Translations under genes and position numbers: made by a program
DNA from: CALNXN01 sp942490645
GTDB lineage: Bacteria; Pseudomonadota; Alphaproteobacteria; Rhodobacterales; Rhodobacteraceae
NCBI GenBank assembly: GCA_942490645.1
Contig: CALNXN010000011.1
Coordinates: 376,339-440,338 of the forward strand
DNA: 64,000 nt
Direction: 5' to 3'
In this document: in pieces, positions 45,103 through 53,983 of the stretch
Layout of the letters: the number at the start of each line of letters is the position of its first letter
Numbering within the stretch: position 1 is the first letter of the stretch
Notes under the pieces: generated by a model
Databases searched by the model: none
Seen by the model: only the letters and a program-made list of their open reading frames with translations
Told to the model about the DNA's origin: nothing

Positions 45103-46089
45103 ATGGACATCGATGATCTTGCACGGGGTGTTGCCGCAGGAGAGCGGCGCGCGCTGGCACGCGCTATCACCCTGGTGGAAAGCGCACGAGAAGATCACCG
45201 TGCGCAAGCAGAACAGCTGTTGGACGCGCTGCCCAAAGACCGTCAGGCGCTGCGGATTGGGCTGTCGGGGACGCCGGGTGTCGGCAAATCCACCTTCATC
45301 GAGAGCTTTGGCATGATGCTGATTGCTCAGGGTTTGCGTGTGGCGGTTTTGGCGGTTGATCCCAGTTCGGCCCGGTCGGGCGGGTCCATTCTGGGGGACA
45401 AGACGCGGATGGACAGGCTGAGCCGCGAGCCGCACGCGTTTATCCGCCCGTCACCCAGTCAGACGCATCTGGGCGGGGTCGCGCGTCGCACCCGTGAAGC
45501 GGTTGCCTTGTGCGAGGCTGCCGGTTTTGACGTCGTTTTGATTGAAACGGTCGGGGTGGGCCAGTCGGAAACGGTGGTGGCTGAAATCTCGGATCTGTTC
45601 GTGCTTTTGCTGGCGCCGGCTGGTGGGGACGAGTTGCAAGGGGTCAAGCGCGGCATCATGGAAATCGCAGACATCATTCTGGTCAACAAAGCCGATGGTG
45701 ATCTCAAGCCCACCGCGATGCGCACCTGTGCTGATTATGCCGGAGCGCTGCGCCTGATGCGCAAGCGGCCGCAGGATCCCGAAGGCTATCCCCGCGCCCT
45801 GATGGTATCGGCGCTGCAGGAGGACGGGTTGGCCGAGGCATGGTCGGTCATGTCAGAGCTTGTGGAATGGCGCAAAGCCCATGGTGTATGGGGCAGGGTG
45901 CGTTCAGATCAGGCGCGCTACTGGTTCCAGGAGGACGTGCGCCGCGCGTTGCTGGCGCAGCTTGATACACCAAAAGCCAAGGCCGAATTGGACCGCCTTG
46001 GTGCGCAGGTTGCGGCCGGTGAAACCCGCCCTGCGCGTGCTGCGGATGCCTTTGTTGCGGCCTTGTCGGATAAGCGCGCTTCAAAGTGA
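45103..46089 (+). CDS. meaB: MeaB, methylmalonyl-CoA mutase-associated GTPase
   Basis: A 328-residue SIMIBI-class G protein of the ArgK/MeaB family. Walker A is GTPGVGKST (residues 56-64), with the Asp-rich AVDPSSARSGGSILGDKTRM, ETVGVGQSE and base-recognition NKADGD motifs. It chaperones methylmalonyl-CoA mutase by gating adenosylcobalamin delivery and rescue. The start at 45103 follows AGGGG by 6 bases; 45085 is an alternative. The mutase itself is not in the window. Confidence 0.93.
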   Translation: MDIDDLARGVAAGERRALARAITLVESAREDHRAQAEQLLDALPKDRQALRIGLSGTPGVGKSTFIESFGMMLIAQGLRVAVLAVDPSSARSGGSILGDKTRMDRLSREPHAFIRPSPSQTHLGGVARRTREAVALCEAAGFDVVLIETVGVGQSETVVAEISDLFVLLLAPAGGDELQGVKRGIMEIADIILVNKADGDLKPTAMRTCADYAGALRLMRKRPQDPEGYPRALMVSALQEDGLAEAWSVMSELVEWRKAHGVWGRVRSDQARYWFQEDVRRALLAQLDTPKAKAELDRLGAQVAAGETRPARAADAFVAALSDKRASK

Positions 46090-46109
46090 TCGAAATAGGC
46101 GGGTTTGGG

Positions 46110-46138
46110 TTGACCGGGTCGGCGATTCCCACTAAAGC
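46110..46138 (+). promoter_or_regulatory. Candidate sigma-70 promoter upstream of rpmB
   Basis: TTGACC (46110-46115), a 17-base spacer and TAAAGC (46133-46138) form a plausible housekeeping promoter. It lies 93 bases before the L28 start. The -10 match is only moderate. Confidence 0.4.
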
Positions 46139-46154
46139 CAGCGAACGAATTTCC

Positions 46155-46190
46155 GGGGCGTGGCCCAAAGGCCGCCCCCTTTTGTCGTTT
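46155..46190 (+). terminator. Hairpin with T-rich tail between meaB and rpmB
   Basis: GGGGC (46155-46159) pairs with GCCCC (46174-46178), and GGCC with GGCC around a CAAA loop, with a 2-base bulge on the left arm; CTTTTGTCGTTT follows. It could end meaB transcription. Since it also lies within the predicted rpmB leader, it could attenuate rpmB instead. Confidence 0.5.
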
Positions 46191-46230
46191 ACCGGACCGC
46201 CGGGACGACCTGAGATAAAAGGATGATCCC

Positions 46231-46530
46231 ATGTCGCGCGTTTGCGAATTGACCGGAAAAGGCCCAATGACTGGCAACAACGTCAGCCATGCCAATAACA
46301 AGACCCGCCGTCGGTTCCTGCCGAATCTGAATGACGTCTCGCTTCAGTCCGAAGCTTTGGGGCGTGCATTCAAGTTCCGCATTTCGGCTGCCGCCCTTCG
46401 CACGGTCGACCATCGCGGTGGTTTGGACAAGTTCATGGCGAAAGCCAAAGACAGCGAACTGTCTTCGAACGCTTTGAAAGTGAAAAAGGCGATCGCCAAA
46501 GCCAGCGCGGCGCCTGAAGCGCTCAGCTGA
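46231..46530 (+). CDS. rpmB: 50S ribosomal protein bL28
   Basis: A 99-residue L28, starting MSRVCELTGKGPMTGNNVSH with the family segments NKTRRRFLPNLNDVSL and ALRTVDHRGGLDKF. It has the long alphaproteobacterial C-terminal extension. It is a basic cytosolic protein of the large subunit. A likely ribosome-binding site AAAAGGATG precedes the ATG. The gene appears monocistronic, with a strong terminator 26 bases after the stop. Confidence 0.97.
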   Translation: MSRVCELTGKGPMTGNNVSHANNKTRRRFLPNLNDVSLQSEALGRAFKFRISAAALRTVDHRGGLDKFMAKAKDSELSSNALKVKKAIAKASAAPEALS

Positions 46531-46556
46531 GTTTCAACTTGGTTTGGAATAAACGG

Positions 46557-46590
46557 CCCCGCTGGTGCAATCCGGCGGGGTTGTGTCGTT
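46557..46590 (+). terminator. Rho-independent terminator of rpmB
   Basis: A 9-base-pair stem CCCCGCTGG / CCGGCGGGG, one pair being G-T, with a 6-base loop and the T-rich tail TTGTGTCGTTTT. It ends at about 46592. Confidence 0.75.
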
Positions 46591-46633
46591 TTGGCCTAGT
46601 GAATCTGCGGAGATTTTGATCAACAGTGGCGGT

Positions 46634-46987
46634 ATGACTCGCTTGTCGCATCCTGTTTTGACTTTGGCGTTGGTGTTTTGTCTGGTTCTGACCGGGCAAA
46701 GCATGGCCTTGACGCGTGGCGCCGCCACTGCAACGGGACAAATGGTTTTGTGCACGGGCGCGGGTGCTGTCACGGTCTATTTTGACGCTGAGGGCAAACC
46801 GACTGCGGCCCCGCATGTGTGCCCTGACTGCGCCTTTGCCGGATTGAACGCGGTCGTCGCTGACTATGCCGGTGCGGTTGCGCCGTACGGCCTGGCAACG
46901 CAGATAAGTGCCGACACTCCCACAAAAACGCAGTCGATCGTCAGGTCGCGGCCTTACCAATCTCGTGCGCCCCCGCTGAATGTTTGA
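46634..46987 (+). CDS. Small secreted or membrane protein, DUF2946-like
   Basis: A 117-residue protein with an N-terminal hydrophobic signal (MTRLSHPVLTLALVFCLVL). It has a short extracytoplasmic domain with C-x-n-C: a cysteine in MVLCTGAGAVTVYF and the HVCPDCAF motif. DUF2946-type proteins with this CPDC pattern are often adjacent to copper genes, and here a PCu(A)C copper chaperone follows. A role in copper handling is inferred. The start at 46634 is chosen for the signal peptide; the frame is open to 46565. Confidence 0.65.
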   Translation: MTRLSHPVLTLALVFCLVLTGQSMALTRGAATATGQMVLCTGAGAVTVYFDAEGKPTAAPHVCPDCAFAGLNAVVADYAGAVAPYGLATQISADTPTKTQSIVRSRPYQSRAPPLNV

Positions 46988-47013
46988 TTCACATCGTTCC
47001 AGAAAATCAAACA
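46981..47013. promoter_or_regulatory. 9-base inverted repeat upstream of the PCu(A)C gene
   Basis: TGTTTGATT (46981-46989) and AATCAAACA (47005-47013) are perfect inverse copies separated by 15 bases. They overlap the stop of the DUF2946-like gene and lie 20 bases before the copper chaperone start. This could be an operator or an mRNA hairpin without a U-run. Confidence 0.5.
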
Positions 47014-47032
47014 CACTACGGAGGAGACACTG

Positions 47033-47500
47033 ATGTCTTTCACTCACTTCATGCGCCGGCTTGCCGCGTGCGCCCTTATCGCTTTCCCGACTTTCGCGGC
47101 CGCCGATGGCATTATGGTCATGGATCCTTACGCTCGTAGCTCGGGCCCTAACGCCCCTGCTGGTGCCGCGTTTATGGTCCTTCAAAACACTTCGGATCAG
47201 GATGACCGACTGGTGTCTGCGACCTCGGATATTGCCAAACGCGTTGAGTTGCATACGCATATCGACAAGGGCAACGGGGTCATGCAGATGACGGAAGTCG
47301 AAGAAGGGTTCGTCATACCTGCGGGCGAAAAGCACATGCTGCAGCGTGGCGGTGATCACGTGATGTTCATGGGTCTGAACCAGTCACTGGTGCAGGGCGA
47401 AACCGTAAAAGTCACCCTGACCTTTGAAAAAGCAGGTGAAATGGTTGTGGAAATTCCAATTGACCATGACCGCAAAGCCCAGCATGGGCATTCGAACTAA
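47033..47500 (+). CDS. Periplasmic copper chaperone PCu(A)C
   Basis: A 155-residue protein with a Sec signal peptide (cleaved near AAA-DG) and a PCu(A)C cupredoxin-like domain. The Cu(I) ligands lie in RVELHTHIDKGNGVMQM and GEKHMLQRGGDHVMFMG, matching the H-M-H-M pattern. It delivers copper to the CuA/CuB sites of cytochrome c oxidase. GGAGGAGA precedes the ATG. A downstream His-rich tail (HDRKAQHGHSN) may add a metal site. The 3' end overlaps the convergent sirtuin gene by 4 bases. Confidence 0.92.
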   Translation: MSFTHFMRRLAACALIAFPTFAAADGIMVMDPYARSSGPNAPAGAAFMVLQNTSDQDDRLVSATSDIAKRVELHTHIDKGNGVMQMTEVEEGFVIPAGEKHMLQRGGDHVMFMGLNQSLVQGETVKVTLTFEKAGEMVVEIPIDHDRKAQHGHSN

Positions 47501-48189
47501 CCGAGCAATACCTCGTCCACCCAGGCTGGCAAAGTCTGGGTGGCAGGACCCATGCGGTGCTCTTGGAACTGGCTGCCGACGGCTGAGCGTTCCAGATTGA
47601 ATTCGATCGTCTGAGCACCTCCGCGTCGCGCTTCCGCGACGAAACCAGCCGCAGGATAGACATTGCCTGACGTGCCTACCGACGCAAAGATATCTGCCCG
47701 TGCCAAATACTCGAAAATCTCGTCCATTTGGTAAGGCATTTCCCCAAACCAAACGATGTCAGGCCGCGCGGCGGGGGCATTGCATGATGGGCAGGCATCT
47801 CCAGGCGCCATGACCAGGGGCGCCGCCCAGCGATGATCACATGCAGCGCACAGCGCACCAGACAGCGCGCCGTGCATATGGATCAGGTTGCGCGTGCCGG
47901 CACGTTCATGCAGATCATCGACATTTTGCGTGATGACAGTGATTTGACCGCCATGCTCGGCCTCGAGACGCGCCAATGCTGTGTGTCCCTTATTGGGCTC
48001 GGCCTCCACAGCTTGGGCGCGGCGCGCGTTGTAGAAATCAACCACCAGCTTGGGGTCGCGCGCAAACCCTTCGGGCGTGGCGACGTCCTCGACCCTGTGC
48101 TCTGCCCATAGACCGTCTTCGGCTCGGAACGTGCCCAAACCACTTTCGGCGGAGATACCCGCACCAGTCAGAATAACGATATTGGTCAT
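47497..48189 (-). CDS. cobB: Sir2-family NAD-dependent protein deacylase
   Basis: A 230-residue class III (SIRT5/CobB-like) sirtuin. NAD-binding GAGISAESGLGTFR and TQNVDDLHERAGT contain the catalytic region, and HMHGALSG holds the catalytic His. The structural zinc is bound by CAAC and CPSC. It removes acetyl/succinyl groups from lysines, using NAD. The length is typical of the compact bacterial form. Confidence 0.93.
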   Translation of the reverse strand: MTNIVILTGAGISAESGLGTFRAEDGLWAEHRVEDVATPEGFARDPKLVVDFYNARRAQAVEAEPNKGHTALARLEAEHGGQITVITQNVDDLHERAGTRNLIHMHGALSGALCAACDHRWAAPLVMAPGDACPSCNAPAARPDIVWFGEMPYQMDEIFEYLARADIFASVGTSGNVYPAAGFVAEARRGGAQTIEFNLERSAVGSQFQEHRMGPATQTLPAWVDEVLLG

Positions 48190-48213
48190 GAGGGTCTCCG
48201 TTCCGAACTTGGG

Positions 48214-49170
48214 TCAGTCTTCCAATATCCGCAGATCGCCTGCAAGCCATGGCAGTTTGATCAACGCAGGTTCGATCATATGGCTGTGAATGAGGCGGCG
48301 CATCGTCAGGGTAATGTTGATCGGTACATCACCAGCCCAATCCGCGCTGGCAAATAGGGAAATCTGTCTGGAAAACGGGGTCTGAGATATGGAATGGGCG
48401 TCTATCTTGTCGTGGAAACGACCCGCGCGCATGTAACCCAATGGCGTAGTGATCGCCCAGCCGATACCACGGGCCACCATCGCCATGAGGGCCAGATGGC
48501 TGCCGATCTCAAAACGGTCCGTCAATTCGACCTTCTGACGGCTCAGGTAGGCTTCGATCTGGCGGCTGATCAATTGCTCTTTTTCGTAGCGTAGAAATGG
48601 AAGGCTATCCGAAGCTTTCGCAAGATCGACCTGAACGCCGCGGGGTGCAACAAGAATGAACGGATCGCGGGCAATGGGGTATTCAACAATGCCGGTCAGG
48701 GCCTCGCCGGTGCTGGCGGAAATCCCCAGATGCAAGCGTTTTTCATGCAGCGCATCCCGGATATCATTGCTGGACGCCGTGATCATCTTGAACCTGCATC
48801 CCGTCAGGCTATCGGCAAGAATGGTGGCAAGGCGCGGTGTCAGATTGTCGTCAAAATCGTCGATGATCCCGATGCTCAGCGATGTCAGATGTGCCAGATC
48901 CATCACGGTCAATTCGCTTTGGGCCAACCGCAATTGCGTGAGCGCAGCTTCGGCGCGGACCAGAAATGCTTCTCCTGCCGGAGTAAGCCGCATCGGACGC
49001 TTGCGGTGATCCAGCAAGTCAGTTGCCAAGGCGTCTTCGAGATTGCGCAGTTGTTGACTGACGGCGGGCTGACTAAGCCCCGTGAGGCTGGCCGCCTGTG
49101 CCACGGTACCCGTGCTGGCCAAAGCCTCAAAAACTTCAAGGCCGCGCAATGTTACGCCTTTTGAGAGCAT
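48214..49170 (-). CDS. LysR family transcriptional regulator
   Basis: A 318-residue LTTR with an N-terminal winged HTH (GLEVFEALASTGTVAQAASL then LSQPAVSQQLRNLEDAL) and a C-terminal periplasmic-binding-like effector domain starting around LTSLSIGIIDDF. The target genes are unknown because the gene lies between convergent cobB and the divergent, distant infA. Paired direct repeats upstream (49228-49265) suggest autoregulation. Confidence 0.9.
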   Translation of the reverse strand: MLSKGVTLRGLEVFEALASTGTVAQAASLTGLSQPAVSQQLRNLEDALATDLLDHRKRPMRLTPAGEAFLVRAEAALTQLRLAQSELTVMDLAHLTSLSIGIIDDFDDNLTPRLATILADSLTGCRFKMITASSNDIRDALHEKRLHLGISASTGEALTGIVEYPIARDPFILVAPRGVQVDLAKASDSLPFLRYEKEQLISRQIEAYLSRQKVELTDRFEIGSHLALMAMVARGIGWAITTPLGYMRAGRFHDKIDAHSISQTPFSRQISLFASADWAGDVPINITLTMRRLIHSHMIEPALIKLPWLAGDLRILED

Positions 49171-49227
49171 CAGGATGGTTCCTTCTTTTGGCTTTTTTGA
49201 AGTTAACCTACGGACACGTCAACAAAA

Positions 49228-49265
49228 ATAAGGGTTTGCGCATCAATAGATAAGGTTTTGCTTAT
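49228..49265. promoter_or_regulatory. Paired 16-base direct repeats upstream of lysR
   Basis: ATAAGGGTTTGCGCAT (49228-49243) and ATAAGGTTTTGCTTAT (49250-49265) match at 13 of 16 positions and are spaced 22 bases apart, about two helical turns. The second copy also contains the palindrome ATAAG-N6-CTTAT. Position and geometry suit a LysR-type regulator binding site. Confidence 0.5.
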
Positions 49266-49414
49266 GCTGTGCGCCGTTGTGGGCCGTATGGGCGTCGCAA
49301 CCACCTTTCCCGCGACAATTCAGTAACTTGGGCGAATCCCCCTTGAAAACAGGCCGGAATGCGCGCATTTAAGCGTGCGCCTACATTGGGTAGGCCGCAA
49401 ACAAAGGAGACAAC

Positions 49415-49633
49415 ATGGCCAAGGAAGATACGCTCGAATTTCCCGGTGTCGTGAAGGAACTCCTGCCGAACGCGACATTTCGGGTCGAGCTTGAAAACGG
49501 CCATGAGATCATCGCACATACGGCAGGCAAGATGCGCAAGAACCGCATCCGTGTTCTGGCTGGCGACAAGGTGCAGGTCGAGATGACCCCCTATGATCTG
49601 ACCAAGGGTCGGATCAACTACCGCTTCAAGTAA
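49415..49633 (+). CDS. infA: Translation initiation factor IF-1
   Basis: A 72-residue S1-like OB-fold protein, starting MAKEDTLEFPGVVKELLPNA with GHEIIAHTAGKMRKNRIRV in the middle. It binds the 30S A site during initiation. AAAGGAGA precedes the ATG. It heads the infA-maf-RNase E/G-yacG cluster common in Rhodobacteraceae. A possible -35 TTGAAA lies near 49345. Confidence 0.97.
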   Translation: MAKEDTLEFPGVVKELLPNATFRVELENGHEIIAHTAGKMRKNRIRVLAGDKVQVEMTPYDLTKGRINYRFK

Positions 49634-49636
49634 CCC

Positions 49637-50212
49637 TTGTTTATTCTGGGGTCGGCAAGTCCGCGCCGCAAGGAATTGCTGGCGCAAATTGGCGTTGTGC
49701 CGGACGCAACGTGCGCCCGACATTGACGAGACCCCTGAGACCGGAGAACTGCCGCGCGCCTATTGCGCCAGAATGGCGCGTGAGAAAGTGGCTGCGGTCG
49801 ATGCCGAACCAGAAGATATCGTTTTATGCGCCGATACCACCGTGGCATTGGGGCGGCGTATCCTCGGCAAACCGGCAGATTTCGATGAGGCCGAAGCGGT
49901 TTCTGCGCGCCCTGTCCGGACGCAGGCACCGGGTGATCACCGCCGTGGCGGTGCGCAGGGCGGATCGGCTCTGGGAGCGAGATGTCGTCAGTACCGTGCG
50001 GATGAAGCGCTTGTCCGAACCAGAGATCGCGACCTATTTGGCGACCGGTGACTGGCGCGGCAAGGCGGGCGGATACGGCATCCAAGGGCCAGCGGGCGCA
50101 TTGATCCCTTGGATCAGCGGATCTTTCACCGGGATCGTCGGATTGCCGCTGGCCGAAACAGCGAACCTGTTGCGTGCAGCAGGATACCCAATGGAAGGAG
50201 GCCCCCGCATGA
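49637..50212 (+). pseudogene. maf: Maf family nucleotide pyrophosphatase, frameshifted
   Basis: The Maf protein is readable in three frames in turn. LFILGSASPRRKELLAQIG runs from TTG 49637; DIDETPETGELPRAYCARM follows after a shift near 49710; RFLRALSGRRHRVITAVAV and YGIQGPAGALIPWISGSF follow after a shift near 49900. A last shift near 50195 is needed to reach the TGA at 50210. The total span is a multiple of three. Maf proteins hydrolyse non-canonical or modified nucleoside triphosphates. Conservation is high despite the indels, so sequencing error is more likely than true decay. The start codon is uncertain. Confidence 0.8.
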
Positions 50213-51240
50213 AGGGGCGCAGGATCGTTCTGGATCATCTGGGCGAACGCGAAGCGGCGGCGCTGATGGTGGACGGACAGTTGGACGATATCTTGATCGA
50301 CGGCGATGCACCGCGCCCGGGCACGGTGTATCGTGCTATCGCTGACAGGCCCGTCAAGGGGCAGGGCGGTATGTTCCTCAAGACGCCTGATGGCCCGGCG
50401 TTTTTACGGCAGGTCAAAGGGTTGGCCCCGGGGCAACCGATTTTGGTGCAGGTCTCGGGCTACGCAGAGCCGGGCAAGGCCTTGCCGGTCACTCAAAAGC
50501 TACTCTTCAAGAGCCGCTATGGCATTGTCACGCCCGGATGCGCCGGGTCTGAATATCTCGCGGTCAATCAAGGACGAGAACGAGCGTGACCGCTTGCTGG
50601 AAATTGCCCACGATGCGCTCGGCGGGACAGGCTTCGGGCTGATTCTGCGATCGTGCTGCGCAGGGTGCGGATGCGGACGCGATCGCCGAAGACATCGCGA
50701 ACGATGGCCGAGCTTGCCCACGCGGTGACTGGCGACACCGGATCCGAGATGGATGTTCTGGCCGAAGGCGATGGTCCGCATGTGTTGGCATGGCGCGATT
50801 GGGTGGCTTCGGCGGAGGTGGTCACACAGTCGGGCGCCTTCGAGACGCATGGTGTTTTGGATGCGTTGGATGATGTACGCGATCCGCAAGTGCCGCTTTC
50901 GAGGTGGGGGGCGCAATGATTTTTGTCGAACCGACGCGCGCTCTGGTCGCGGTTGACGTCAATACTGGTGCTGATGCGTCGCTGGCCGCCGGTATCAAAG
51001 CGAATATGGCGGCTGCGCGCGTGCTGCCGCGTGCTCTGCGGGTGCGTGGGTCTGGGCGGGCAGATCGTGCTTGATCTGGCGCCGATGCCCAAAAAGGACC
51101 GCCGCGCATTCGAAACGGCGTTGCGGCAGGCGTTCCGGGCAGACGATGTTGAAACGACACTGGTCGGCTGGACCCCGCTTGGGCACTATGAGTTGCAACG
51201 CAAACGTGCACGCTTGGCCCTCAGCGAGGTTTTGAGATGA
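50209..51240 (+). pseudogene. Ribonuclease E/G family protein, frameshifted
   Basis: It starts MKGRRIVLDHLGEREAAALM after a strong GGAAGGAGG site. Family segments then continue in alternating frames: APGLNISRSIKDENERDRLL, AELAHAVTGDTGSEMDVLAE, MIFVEPTRALVAVDVNTGAD and GLGGQIVLDLAPMPKKDRR. Frame shifts fall near 50530, 50654, 50703, 50905 and 51050. The span (1,032 bases, about 343 codons) equals the normal length of this short rhodobacterial RNase G-like protein, so the gene is probably intact in the organism. It would cleave single-stranded RNA 5' ends. The stop overlaps yacG (ATGA). Confidence 0.8.
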
Positions 51241-51437
51241 AGTGCCCGATGTGTGACAAGCCGACTGTCCAAACATTTCGTCCGTTTTGTTCGAAACGAT
51301 GCGCGGATCTGGATTTGGCGCGTTGGTTCAATGGCAGCTATGCCGTGCCGTCTACTGACCCGGAAGACATTGATGATCTGGAAAGCGCTTTGGAAGACGC
51401 GGCCCGCAAAGAGGATGCGGAAGACAAGCCGCACTAG
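51237..51437 (+). CDS. yacG: YacG, zinc-binding DNA gyrase inhibitor
   Basis: A 66-residue protein with the four-Cys zinc site: CPMC near the N-terminus and CSKRCADLDLARWFNGSYAV. YacG binds GyrB and protects gyrase. It has an acidic C-terminal tail. It overlaps the RNase E/G stop by 4 bases, the last gene of the infA cluster. It is intact, unlike its two upstream neighbours. Confidence 0.93.
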   Translation: MKCPMCDKPTVQTFRPFCSKRCADLDLARWFNGSYAVPSTDPEDIDDLESALEDAARKEDAEDKPH

Positions 51438-51455
51438 CCGCCGCAAGGGTCTGGC

Positions 51456-52186
51456 TTACAGATCAAACGTCGGCAGGTGTTCAAAGGCGGCGCGCAAAGC
51501 ATTGCCCCAGCCGCTTGAGATGCTTTGATACACTTCATCTTCAGCTTCAATGCGCCGTTCGAGACGAGGCTGGAACGCGTCGTTTTCATAAACCATCAGG
51601 TCAAAGGGCGGGGCGCAGGAGAGGTTCGCGCGAACCGTCGAGTCAAACGAGACCAGCAATAGTTTTACCGCATCCTCAAAGCGCATGTTCGGCTCATAGG
51701 CACGCACAAGGATCGGCTTGCCGTATTTGGTTTCCCCAATCTGAAAAAACGGAGTTTCGTCCGTAACTTCGATGAAGTTGCCCTCCGGGTAGATCATGAA
51801 CATTGTCGGCGGGTGCCCTTGATCTGACCGCCAACAATGACGGTCGCCTGAAAGGACGCATCGCCTTTCTGGCCCGAGGTCGCACTTGCCTTGATGACGT
51901 CGCGCAGCCGTGCACCTACCATGCGCGCCACTTCGAACATCGAAGGGGCGTGCAGCAACGCGGGGTCGCGCCCTTCGACGGCTTTGTCACGCTCTTCCAG
52001 CAACCCCACAAGTGCTTGGGTGGTGGCGAGGTTCCCAGCCGTCATAAGGGTGATTTGCAACCGTCCCGGCACGCTCCAGCTGAACATTTTGCGCGTTTGG
52101 GAAAAGTTATCCAAGCCCGCGTTGGTGCGGGTATCGGACATGAAAACAAGCCCCTGAGTAAGTCGCAGGCCAACGCAATATGTCAT
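51456..52186 (-). pseudogene. Anbu, proteasome-type protease (COG3484), one frameshift
   Basis: The N-terminal half begins MTYCVGLRLTQGLVFMSDTR; removal of Met would expose the catalytic Thr of an Ntn hydrolase. The C-terminal half (FMIYPEGNFIEVTDETPFFQ onwards) is in another frame. One missing base near 51820, in a C-run (GGCACCCGCC), rejoins them into about 243 residues, the normal Anbu length. Anbu forms proteasome/HslV-like helical rings with no dedicated unfoldase. It is the last gene of the ATP-grasp/alpha-E/transglutaminase operon. Confidence 0.82.
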
Positions 52187-52230
52187 GAGGGTACTTTCAG
52201 TACGCAAAAGGCTTCTGTGTTGATATTGGA

Positions 52231-53028
52231 TTACTGCTCAATTTGCAGGGATACAATCATTGATTCCTTAGCATTCCCCAAACGCAAGCCGGAAATCGGC
52301 GCCGCCTCGCGATAATCCAACCCTGCCGCGAGCCTGACATAGCGCTCGTCCGGGCTGATACCGTTGGAAACGTCAAATCCAATCCACCCCAACCCGTCCA
52401 CGTAGGCTTCGGCCCAAGCGTGGCTGGCATCCTGATCTATACGGTCGTTCATCATCAGGTATCCACTGACATATCGTGCCGGGATCCCAGCACAGCGCGC
52501 CGCAGCAACGAAGATTTGCGCGTGATCCTGACAGACACCACTGCGACCGGTCAGTGCCTCCTCGGCTGTGGTTTCGGTATAGGTCTCGCCAATTGTATAG
52601 GGCGCCGCGATCAGAATCGCCGCGGACAAAGCATGCAGGCCATTCAGAACATCATCGGCCTTGAGCACCTCAGACGACAAGGCCTTGATGGACGGACCGG
52701 GTTCCGTTGAGTGGGTGTTGGCCAGATAGTGCCAAACCGGGGCTGCTGAATGGGTCTTGCTGAGAACGCCGGCGGTGTCCATCGTCTCGACCTCGCCGGA
52801 GGCCGTAATGGCGATGCTTGTGCCCCCACGCTCGACGCTGACCAGATCAACGTGCGCCCCGTGGTGGTTCTCGTAAGAGGTTTCGATCTTGCCACCCTCG
52901 ACGTGCATCGACCAGTTCAACACCTCTTGTTGACTGGTACTGTGTGGTTTCAGGCGCACCTGTTGCAACGCGTAATCCACAGGGGCGTCGTAGGTGTAGC
53001 GGGTGGTATGTGAAATCGTCAGCCGCAC
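52231..53028 (-). CDS. Transglutaminase-like cysteine protease domain protein
   Basis: A 265-residue protein with an N-terminal bacterial transglutaminase-like domain (MRLTISHTTRYTYDAPVDYA). The transglut_core triad is visible: Cys in GRSGVCQDHAQIF, His in DASHAWAEAYV, and Asp in WIGFDVSNG. It probably cleaves or forms isopeptide bonds rather than acting as a classical crosslinker. It sits between the alpha-E and Anbu genes, in the conserved order. It has no signal peptide, so it is cytosolic. Confidence 0.9.
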   Translation of the reverse strand: MRLTISHTTRYTYDAPVDYALQQVRLKPHSTSQQEVLNWSMHVEGGKIETSYENHHGAHVDLVSVERGGTSIAITASGEVETMDTAGVLSKTHSAAPVWHYLANTHSTEPGPSIKALSSEVLKADDVLNGLHALSAAILIAAPYTIGETYTETTAEEALTGRSGVCQDHAQIFVAAARCAGIPARYVSGYLMMNDRIDQDASHAWAEAYVDGLGWIGFDVSNGISPDERYVRLAAGLDYREAAPISGLRLGNAKESMIVSLQIEQ

Positions 53029-53041
53029 TGGTCTTCCATTC

Positions 53042-53982
53042 CTATCCGTTGAACCTATACGCCTGTTCTATCTCGGCGCCGATCTCGTTGTTGGTGCGAA
53101 TGAATGTGTTGATAAAGTCATGCAAACCTTCGTCGAACACCTCCGCGACAGTCATTTTCTTAAGCTTCAGCGCCAGGTCATCGACCATATCATGACACGT
53201 GTGGCGCATCTGATACTCTTGCTCCAGATAGTGCAAGTTCTGGCTTATTTGTTTGACGCAGTACGCCAATGAGCGCGGCAACCGTTTGTCGAAGATCAGG
53301 AAATCCGCAATCGTGGACGAAGTCATTTCGTTTTCATCCAGCCAGCGGAACGATCTGTGCGCGGATACTGACCGCAAGATCATCTCCCATTGGACGTTAT
53401 CGAGCGACGACCCCACGAATTGCGCGGATGGAAGCAGAGAATAGTATTTGACGTTGATGATCCGCGCCGTGTTGTCCGCGCGTTCAATAAACGTGCCAAG
53501 ACGCGCAAAATCATAAATGTCGTTGCGTAACATGGTGCCATAGAGCGCGCCGCGCACCAGCGCGCTTTGCTGTCGGATCACCGCCAGCGCACCCGGAAGT
53601 TCCACTTGCGTCACGGGGGTGCTGAGCAAATCGCGCAGAGTCATCCAATTGTCGTTGATGGCCTCCCAGACTTCGGTCGTCAGAGCGGTGCGCACCAACC
53701 GCGCGTTGTCTCTGGCGGATTTGGTCACAGACAGCACGCTCGACGGATTGTCGGCGTCGCACAAAAGGTAATGCATCACTTGTGTGTCGATAAAGTCGTC
53801 GTATTTGGCCACATACCCGGCTTTGGTCCCGGACGTCGTTACAACAGATTCCCACTCCGATGCGCCATCTGTTGACCGTGTGAGGGCCATCCTGAAGCCT
53901 GCCTCCAAAAGGCGGGCTGTGTTTTCGCTCCGCTCCAAGAGCGGAACATCCAGTACAAGCCACCTGCGGTTTTGCCAAGCAT
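53042..53982 (-). CDS. Alpha-E domain protein, one frameshift near the start
   Basis: About 313 residues of helical alpha-E (DUF403) sequence. The true start is ATG 53982, reading MLGKTAGGLYWMFR, and the rest (ERSENTARLLEAGFRMALTR onwards) is one frame over. A single lost base near 53940 (after CGC) explains this, turning the expected Tyr-Leu-Glu into Ser-Trp-Ser. The C-terminal half has RSLAYCVKQISQNLHYLEQE. Alpha-E proteins accompany cp-ATP-grasp and transglutaminase genes in a predicted peptide-ligase module. Biochemistry is lacking. Confidence 0.85.
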
Positions 53983-53983
53983 A

